Below, piece by piece: positions 57,501 through 64,000 of a DNA stretch of 64,000 bases (position 1 is its first letter; each line of letters starts with the position of its first letter). The position numbers and the translations under genes were made by a program. Location: assembly GCA_964017155.1 (NCBI GenBank), contig OZ024863.1, positions 37,913,038 through 37,977,037 of the forward strand. The letters are read 5' to 3'. Source of the DNA: Oasisia sp. SBJ-2009. Taxonomy: Eukaryota; Annelida; Polychaeta; Sabellida; Siboglinidae. Under the pieces are notes generated by a model. It saw only the letters and a program-made list of their open reading frames with translations, was not told the origin of the DNA and ran no database searches.

Positions 57501-59631
57501 TATCAGACGCGCAATGATTGACAACAAGTGTTCTTAGACATACAATAATATTACAGTTACCTAAATGTGCTTCTGGAACACAATACATATCCTTACGGAG
57601 AACGACACATTATTACAATATGATTTCCTCCGAAATGTACGGTTAAAAATATTTGAAAGAATATATTATTTAGGTAATTGATGCCGATAGTTCCAATAAC
57701 GAATCGGAGAATGGTGCAGGCATCGTGATATTTGCCAGTTCGACTTAGTGTTTGTCTAGACTGGATATATTATTACAAGTGTGACGTTAGATCGTGCAAT
57801 TCTTACGAATACCTTACTGTGTTTCTGTGGTGGGATAAATCGTGGATATCTTGTAAATTGCATGTTATACAAGTATGTGACCGCATATTTCACTCATATG
57901 TTGTAACTTGCATAGATTATGGAACCTGTTACAATACGTACATCTCGCATTGTTTCATTACCTTAATCAATGCTTTATTTGACGTTCTTCCTCGCCAACT
58001 CTCTATATATGTTGACCCTTCTCATCTCATAGCTTTACGTATTCTACGTTTCACTTTGCAAACTTGCAATAAATGTCTCCTACTCTATACCATCTGCCGT
58101 AGTTTATCTGAGCCACACATCCCACGTGAAGGTGGCATTGATACAGCTACTTAACACCAGAAGCTGACAAAAGGGAGCATCAGACGCCCAGATCCCCAGT
58201 TCCATGGTATCCCGGAAACAGTGAAGCGGTGCGTGACGACGTGTTTCGAGCAGACAATAACGTCAAGGAACATAACAGACTCGACAAAGACGAACAAGTA
58301 CACGCCAATGAAGACTGAGGGCCAAGCCGGCCAAGCTAGCGTTCCACAGAAGACAGCTGAAGCGACAGCAATGTCGCCGACTGCCGGACGTACGCGGGGG
58401 CGTGACCATAATTATATGTAATAAAAACAAACATCGACACTGTGAAGGAAATATTTTTTCGAAGAAAGATCTGACACTGTAAGAACTGGTATATTCTTTC
58501 TGTTTCGGAGAAAGTTATGACAGTGTAGATCTGAACTGATAAATTTCCTTCTTTTTCTGTTTGTCAAGATAAAACAGGAGATGATTACAACACGATGACT
58601 ACTATCATAAATCATGTGAGTATTTATTGTGTAATTGACTGCTACCTGTATTTGATTTAATGTGTTACAGGTTACTCTTATAAATGCTATGTACTGGTGT
58701 TTAATTTTGATATTAATTAAATGAATGAATATTAGTTTAAAAACAATGTATCGAGTGAATTGGGTTAATGATGCAGAAGGAAAATATTCAGTATTTCTTT
58801 GGAGATAGTACTAATTGTCTGCCATTCGTCTGACCTCAGAGCCAGCATCCGCCTCCTCGTCAATCATGTTCATGATTATTTTCTTTTTGTTTTTTTGCTG
58901 AGTTGCTACGCCCGGTCACGTCTACATCATTATACAATTGCTATTATTTCCTCTGTGTGACCTTCTGAAATGTGTACTTCATAACTGATCAACACCAGAC
59001 ACTGTGATTTACTTTAGAAAGGTCATTTATGAATTTGTAACAACTGTTCCGATTGTTTTCTTCTCCCATAACCTTTTCCGTTGACATTGTTTTTGTGATT
59101 TAGAAATGCACTATGTGAATAGTTAAGTAATTATTCTGAGCTAGATCTCAGACGAAGAAATTATTATCAATAAGACCAATCAGATGCACATGTTGAAATA
59201 TATTTCATTTTTATGTGAAACTTATTTGAATGGTAATAATGCGCATCGTTTAGGCTGTCTAATTATAACTTTATTTACAAAATAGACAGCTTAAACATAA
59301 AGGCGGTGTTGCGATGTACATACGAGATAACATTAAGTTCAATCTTCGTGGAGTATCATCTTAGTATATGTATTATCTTAGTAATGGTCATACTTCAGTC
59401 GTCAGAAAGATATATCGCATTCCTAATACAAACGTCACTTCATATATTCAACGATATAAATCAATATTACATAAGACTCTAAGCTCAAGCAACTAAGTCA
59501 TAATAGGCAGTGATCAAAAGTTTGACTATCTAAGTATTGACGCCTATCAACCCTCATCCGGTCTTTTACATGTAATATGTTACTGCAAATATCAGCGATC
59601 AACGATTACTAAGCCACCGCTACCCTCACTG

Positions 59632-59721
<90 letters not shown>

Positions 59722-60395
59722 CATACATACATACATACATACATACATACGGCATACAACCAAACGTGTTCACTCTGGTGGAATATTGTGATATAGGGCC
59801 TCTCTGGCCATTTATCTATAGTTTGTCTAATTGGCTAACGAAAGCCCTGAAAAAAATGAGCCGTTAATATTCAAACATGGACCTTTATCGAACATGACGG
59901 TTCAACACATAAAATCTGCTCCCGCCAAATTAATTGGACCTACCTATAATTAGACACAGATAATGCGTTTATAAACTATTGAACACCTGAATTACATTAC
60001 TGCGTCCTTCGCACCTGAAAAAAAACACTTAGAAATTAAATCGTAATATTTAATTCGGACTGAGTGGATAGTTAAATGCCTACCGAATGTAACTGCAAAT
60101 AAACTCTATCAACAAAGTATTACGCGATTTCAAAATACTAAAGAATCTGTTTATATATCTATTTATCTATCCACACCTGAATCAGCAGGTCAGGTCTATG
60201 CGACGGCGACCTGACGAATGACCACAAATTAAACGTCGTCGACTCTATGACACAGAGACAAACGATACCGCTATTGTCAGGAACTCACTATGCGCAGAAC
60301 GGCAAAAGCGGACGTTACACAACACACACACTCACCTGCAATTCGGGCGATAACTTCCCCAGTTTATCGTGGAACGTCTCCTTGCCGGCGGCCAT
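51364..60395 (-). CDS. Unknown coiled-coil protein gene (5 exons seen)
   Basis: Exons on the minus strand are 60395-60336, 57072-56922, 53243-53157, 52147-52014 and 51527-51364. All have GT-AG borders and compatible phases. The product starts [20 protein letters not shown], then a helical region ([20 protein letters not shown] ...), a Ser/Thr-rich linker, an acidic [20 protein letters not shown] segment and a charged coiled coil ([20 protein letters not shown] ...). I do not recognise the family. It is probably an intracellular protein without signal peptide or membrane segment. About 199 residues are accounted for. It faces MDC1 tail-to-tail. Confidence 0.75.
52014..52147 (-). CDS. Coiled-coil gene exon 4
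   Basis: From tgcttacttcag to GAG|GTGTGT, phases 1 and 0. It encodes [45 protein letters not shown]. Confidence 0.75.
53157..53243 (-). CDS. Coiled-coil gene exon 3
   Basis: From tgcctttcgccag to TCAG|GTATGT, phases 1 and 1. It encodes [29 protein letters not shown], a flexible linker. Confidence 0.75.
53824..54598. mobile_element. 775-bp TIR element with internal tandem units
   Basis: Perfect 26-base inverted ends: ataggggagaccggggctag then ttgtaa at 53,824-53,849, and its reverse complement at 54,573-54,598. If TA is the target duplication, the TIR starts GGGGAGACC. Inside, about three units of 182-191 bases begin atttcaggattgcgggt (53,862, 54,053, 54,235) and contain gttacaagttaccccggta, which resembles the TIR itself. 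No transposase is encoded. The superfamily is not assigned. Confidence 0.85.
54600..56900. other. Intron of the coiled-coil gene; no gene recognised
   Basis: Short frames on both strands have no known domain. Octamer-like words cluster at 56,240-56,470 (separate entry). Confidence 0.4.
56240..56470. repeat. Cluster of ATGCAAAT-like octamer words
   Basis: Many variants of aaatgcaaat, atttgaaatg and gcaaatgtaa in 230 bases, on both strands. It is either a degenerate simple repeat or a dense POU-type site cluster. Confidence 0.5.
56922..57072 (-). CDS. Coiled-coil gene exon 2
   Basis: From cggtccgcag to CACAG|GTGAGG, phases 0 and 1. It encodes [50 protein letters not shown], an amphipathic helix without prolines. 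Confidence 0.8.
57340..59160. other. Intron 1 of the coiled-coil gene, left part
   Basis: Nothing recognised apart from short unrelated open frames, the longest 140 codons at 57,732-58,154. Confidence 0.4.
59170..59610 (+). mobile_element. LINE endonuclease relic
   Basis: Plus-strand frames, interrupted by stops, read [31 protein letters not shown] and [20 protein letters not shown], then [16 protein letters not shown]. These are the conserved steps of the apurinic-like endonuclease of non-LTR retrotransposons (SETxL, GGVAxYI, YRxPN, IxGDxNxDxL). No reverse transcriptase follows before the (AT)n run. Confidence 0.65.
59633..59750. repeat. (AT)n followed by (CATA)n microsatellite
   Basis: About 84 bases of pure AT repeats followed by about eight units of cata. 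Confidence 0.95.
60336..60395 (-). CDS. Coiled-coil gene exon 1 with start codon
   Basis: 20 codons, [20 protein letters not shown], ending CAG|GTGAGT. The ATG has the context gcggaaATGG, which fits initiation. The GC content is higher than the surroundings. Confidence 0.75.
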
Positions 60396-60640
60396 TTCCG
60401 CGATAGGCGACGATAAACGTCGGTTAGAGCGTCGTTCGTAATACTCTGGACGTGTGAACTGAGGACAGTTGGCTGTATAGGTTTCACGCGGCCCTCGAAA
60501 CAAAGCTACGCCGAAGAGCCTTGTGGTTGCCGGGGACGTGTTGACTGTCAACGCCAGCGACGCACTGCGGCAATATCGGCTTTTCCTGTGTAGCGTACGG
60601 CCGTACAATTCGCCAGGAAGTGCAATGAGTCGATAAATCA
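60396..60640 (-). promoter_or_regulatory. Probable 5' UTR and promoter region of the coiled-coil gene
   Basis: GC-richer sequence with several CpG words directly upstream of the ATG at 60,395. No TATA box was noted. The assignment rests on position only. Confidence 0.35.
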
Positions 60641-60811
60641 TTACTCGCTAATAGATGCTCACTCGCACGTTATGTTCGACGGCGAGTACATTTTGCGTTG
60701 TCAGAAAATACAGCGACGAATTTTCGGAATAAAAATACCCTCGTCACGTTGTTTTGTCTGTGAGTAGTAAATATTATCTGTTTAGGGGTGATACGCGTTA
60801 AATTGTAATGG

Positions 60812-60813
<2 letters not shown>

Positions 60814-60847
<34 letters not shown>

Positions 60848-61018
60848 GCGTGTGCGTGTGCGTGTGCGTGTGCGTGTGCGTGTGCGTGTGCGTGTGCGTG
60901 TGCGTGTGCGTGTGCGTGTGCGTGTGCGTGTGCGTGTGCGTGTGCGTGTGCGTGTGCGTGTGCGTGTGCGTGTGCGTGAGCGTGAGCGTGTGCGTGTGCG
61001 TGTGTGTGTGTTTTTTGT
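60814..61018. repeat. GTGTGC hexamer array (Z-DNA-prone)
   Basis: A short (GT)n is followed by about 28 units of gtgtgc. The tract alternates purine and pyrimidine over about 200 bases. It directly precedes the TTCG array. Confidence 0.95.
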
Positions 61019-61036
61019 GTGTGTTTGTGTATGTGT

Positions 61037-61657
61037 GTTCGTTCGTTCGTTCGTTCGTTCGTTCGTTCGTTCGTTCGTTCGTTCGTTCGTTCGTTCGTTC
61101 GTTCGTTCGTTCGTTCGTTCGTTCGTTCGTTCGTTCGTTCGTTCGTTCGTTCGTTCGTTCGTTCGTTCGTTCGTTCGTTCGTTCGTTCGTTCGTTCGTTC
61201 GTTCGTTCGTTCGTTCGTTCGTTCGTTCGTTCGTTCGTTCGTTCGTTCGTTCGTTCGTTCGTTCGTTCGTTCGTTCGTTCGTTCGTTCGTTCGTTCGTTC
61301 GTTCGTTCGTTCGTTCGTTCGTTCGTTCGTTCGTTCGTTCGTTCGTTCGTTCGTTCGTTCGTTCGTTCGTTCGTTCGTTCGTTCGTTCGTTCGTTCGTTC
61401 GTTCGTTCGTTCGTTCGTTCGTTCGTTCGTTCGTTCGTTCGTTCGTTCGTTCGTTCGTTCGTTCGTTCGTTCGTTCGTTCGTTCGTTCGTTCGTTCGTTC
61501 GTTCGTTCGTTCGTTCGTTCGTTCGTTCGTTCGTTCGTTCGTTCGTTCGTTCGTTCGTTCGTTCGTTCGTTCGTTCGTTCGTTCGTTCGTTCGTTCGTTC
61601 GTTCGTTCGTTCGTTCGTTCGTTCGTTCGTTCGTTCGTTCGTTCGTTCGTTCGTTCG
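61037..61657. repeat. (TTCG)n array, about 155 copies
   Basis: 621 bases of uninterrupted ttcg units. Every unit carries a CpG, and no unit is mutated. Confidence 0.98.
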
Positions 61658-61739
61658 GGATGAACCTTAAAGATACAATACTTATGTTCATTCAATTTCC
61701 AACACAGTATACTGTTGACAATTGGTTTTGTGCAACATA

Positions 61740-62455
61740 AATTGTTTTATACAACACTACCTATGTTCTAATGTGAAGTGTATTTTTTATATATTGTGAT
61801 TCCTGCTATTTAGTTGTTGGACTTAAACATCTGATTGGTTTATCGTGTAGTTATTACGACTGCTCCAAAATTTGCCAAGTAACTGAAGGCAGACCGCGAC
61901 AGAAACTGAAGAAAGAGACAATGTATACTATAACATTGGTAATTTTTATAACTTTGACTAATAATCTATATGCATTGTACTTAACATTATATCAATCAAC
62001 AAGTCCACAGCGATCCCATATACCATCATTGGGCCATATTAATTAGTCTTTTCCGGGTCGTTTATTAGCATTACGGTGTTTCAAGGCTACGAATTGCACT
62101 GTCTCATCGACCTCCCCCAAGCACATACGTGCGCATCCCTGAGAGGGGACATTTAAGAACACAGTTGATATAGGCCTAGATACCCTAGAATGACGGGACA
62201 TACGTAAATTACAAATTTGGATTCACGGCAGGCCTATGCAAAATGCACCCATTTCCGCCTGCTTTATATACATACTTATAGGAATCGTTTGGTGCATGTA
62301 TTATCATGTGAACATAGTTGTACGACGACCTAACATGTTTTATTTAACAATGTTTTATTGCAACTGCAATGAAAACACGTGGCGATTAATAAATCTCATC
62401 TTATGTTATCTTATCTCTTATCTGAATTCTGGTTGGCAATTCTGTCACTGTTACG
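61740..62455. other. No gene recognised
   Basis: AT-rich spacer between the arrays and the glycosyltransferase 3' end. Confidence 0.4.
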
Positions 62456-62464
62456 CCCCCCCCC

Positions 62465-62527
<63 letters not shown>

Positions 62528-62530
62528 GCG
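62456..62530. repeat. Poly-C and (CA)n microsatellite
   Basis: A run of C is followed by about 29 CA units and a short CG-rich end. It lies about 110 bases beyond the stop codon of the glycosyltransferase, within its likely 3' UTR. Confidence 0.95.
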
Positions 62531-62641
62531 CGCACACAACATGTGCGCGCGCCTGGTGTATTGGCAACATTTCAGATTTCGTTCTAGGGACCAATTCTTG
62601 GGTTTTGACCAAAAACAAAACAGAGAAACATTTTACATGGT

Positions 62642-63544
62642 TCAAGGAACACGCTTTTGTTCGAACGCCATTGCAGGATTGCCATCTTTGGAACTCAGCT
62701 CTGGGCCAGCCATCTGCCACGATTCACAGTTGGGCTGTTGAAGGTAAGTGTGCCGATTGCACTCGTACACGGCCGTGAAGCCCCATTTGCCTAGAAAGTG
62801 TCGCGCCATCACCCACTGGTGTGGCGTTCTAAGAGCCGCCAGATAGCGGTCAGTTGTATTGTGATTGACCATGATGTCGTTGCAGAAAACCACCGTAACG
62901 CCACTGCGTCGCATCTGGACGAAGAAGTCTTCGTGCTCGAAGAACGGACGTGACGTGTCCCACGAGCCGGCAGCCAGCACCGCCTGGCGGTCGGCGAGGA
63001 AGAAGTTCTTGACGCGATCGCCGACGAAGCAGTATTCGAAGAGCGGAACTTGTTCGTAGAAGGCGCCGGCGTAGTTATACTGGCTCGGAGCGCACCTACC
63101 CGATACACACCTGTCCGCGACGCGAAATAGACCGTCGAAAAATCCGTGGTCGTTGACGTACCCGCCGACAATGTCTGCAGTCGACCGCTCCAGCAGATCG
63201 ACCATCTTTGTGAGGTTCGTTCGGGCGGTGAACGCGAAGTCGTCGTCTGTCACTAGTGCGTATTTCGTTTCTGCCAGCATCAGCGCCACCTTGCGACCAT
63301 AGCCGATACCCGGCATCGTCTTCACGTAGGTGACGCCAGAGAGGGGGAGTGCCGCTGGACGCGAATCCGATTTAGTTGCGGTTGTGTCCAGTTCATCGAC
63401 GACGACAAACTTGATATCGGGATAATCTTCCCGCACCGACCTGATCAGTTTGTTGACCCACGGGATTCGGCCCTTGGTTTTGACGGTTATTGTCACGCAT
63501 TCTGTCACCGTTTGACAATGGCTCGGCTTTCTCCTAGGCGCCAC
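62642..63544 (-). CDS. GT12/GT2-like beta-1,4-N-acetylgalactosaminyltransferase, last exon (partial gene)
   Basis: A 300-codon terminal exon begins after ctatattctcag at 63,545 and ends in TGA at 62,642. It has the GT-A fold order of B4GALNT1-type enzymes: CVTITVKTKGRIPWVNKLIR (first strand), SVREDYPDIKFVVVDEL, GIGYGRKVALMLAETKYALV, then TDDDFAFTARTNL with the metal-binding D-x-D. Further on are DIVGGYVNDHGFFDG, DRVKNFFLADRQAVLA and FFEHEDFFVQMRRSGVTVVF, with the acidic E-D pair and a NHNT. Family members make GalNAc linkages on glycolipids or glycans in the Golgi. The N-terminal membrane anchor is not in this exon, so upstream exons lie beyond 63,544 and were not found. An ATG at 63,565 is available if the acceptor is not used. 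Confidence 0.75.
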   Translation of the reverse strand: MAPRRKPSHCQTVTECVTITVKTKGRIPWVNKLIRSVREDYPDIKFVVVDELDTTATKSDSRPAALPLSGVTYVKTMPGIGYGRKVALMLAETKYALVTDDDFAFTARTNLTKMVDLLERSTADIVGGYVNDHGFFDGLFRVADRCVSGRCAPSQYNYAGAFYEQVPLFEYCFVGDRVKNFFLADRQAVLAAGSWDTSRPFFEHEDFFVQMRRSGVTVVFCNDIMVNHNTTDRYLAALRTPHQWVMARHFLGKWGFTAVYECNRHTYLQQPNCESWQMAGPELSSKDGNPAMAFEQKRVP

Positions 63545-63565
63545 CTGAGAATATAGAGGACACAT

Positions 63566-64000
63566 AATCGTTTACTGCCTCTGACATTGTATCGCCATTG
63601 GTCTATAGACTAATTCCTTTTGCGCTCAGGACACGATATTATCTTGAAACAGATATAGATAGACAATGGAAGCTACACGAATTCACCCATCTTATAATCA
63701 GTACACAGTGGTCGGCACAGAAAACAAGTTTTTGCAATCACAGTTCTACACAGAGTCAAACACAATAGTTCGCGCTTTAGGAAAGGGGTTTACTGTCGAT
63801 AGTTGAACGTGTAACAATCTATGATGTTACCCAACTTTTTTTATGAACGGCATCGGATACCTTTTCAAAAGGTGTTATACAGGTGATATCATAAATTCTT
63901 TAATGTTTGTTATCGTTATCGAAAAATAATTTTTTGATATTCAAAACGGTTATATAAAGGTGTAGTTAAGGCAAACGAAATACACGTTTTGCTCACTTTA
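63566..64000. other. Intron or upstream flank of the glycosyltransferase gene
   Basis: No further exon could be recognised before the window ends. Confidence 0.4.

Noticed and set aside
57732..58154. 140-codon plus-strand frame
   Set aside because: No recognisable domain or splice context. Compatible with a chance frame in an intron.
60670..61740. Long open frames of repeated NERT, VRSF and similar peptides on both strands
   Set aside because: They translate the (TTCG)n and GTGTGC arrays. All frames of a stop-free repeat stay open.
62236..62778. 180-codon plus-strand frame near the right end
   Set aside because: It runs through the (CA)n repeat and the antisense of the glycosyltransferase 3' end, with no domain.

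Overview
This is eukaryotic, invertebrate DNA: genes are split by spliceosomal introns with GT-AG borders, and there are tRNA-headed SINEs, long microsatellites and many families of decayed transposons. Mutator-like, piggyBac, Harbinger, THAP/Kolobok-like and Ngaro/DIRS-like remains, together with a LINE endonuclease fragment, suggest a lophotrochozoan, probably a mollusc. The species assignment is inference.

Left part, about 1-34 kb: a transposon graveyard read mostly on the minus strand. Positions 1-3.8 kb hold three tandem copies of a unit carrying an HTH_Tnp_4-type transposase N-terminus, a 32-bp minisatellite and a leucine-rich-repeat (LRR) relic. 4.36-4.98 kb is a DDE_Tnp_4 catalytic fragment. 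5.2-10.3 kb is a tandemly duplicated, frameshifted piggyBac transposase joined to SGNH-hydrolase ORFs. 11.6-12.65 kb holds two more piggyBac N-termini with a gag-like piece between them. 13.6-18.8 kb holds a Ngaro/DIRS-like retroelement (ORF1, RT, RNase H, truncated tyrosine recombinase) and two further SGNH-hydrolase relics. 19-20.6 kb and 28.5-28.8 kb hold scrambled Harbinger pieces. 21.9-22.95 kb is a minisatellite grown from an LRR-coding exon. 23.4-26.9 kb holds a THAP/Kolobok-like relic, a gag-like ORF and a fifth SGNH relic. 31.2-33.6 kb holds a nearly intact Mutator-like transposase with one frameshift.

Middle part, about 35.3-48.3 kb, plus strand: the 3' part of a host gene that I identify as MDC1, the DNA-damage mediator. 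Thirteen exons with mutually consistent phases encode at least 1,332 residues: acidic TQ-rich exons, five exact 27-residue repeats each carrying a TQAY motif, a long basic repeat region in the place where mammalian MDC1 has PST repeats, and a C-terminal tandem BRCT whose predicted gamma-H2AX-contact residues are kept. No FHA-coding exon was found in the window.

Right part, 48.3-64 kb: a minus-strand coiled-coil gene of unknown function, with five exons between 60.4 and 51.4 kb, lies tail-to-tail with MDC1. Its last visible exon abuts a palindromic MITE that contains a nested SINE. A 775-bp TIR element sits in the intron between its exons 2 and 3, and a LINE endonuclease relic lies in intron 1. 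A very pure (TTCG)n array of about 620 bp follows. The window ends in the large last exon of a GT12/GT2-like N-acetylgalactosaminyltransferase on the minus strand, whose 5' exons are outside the window or unseen.
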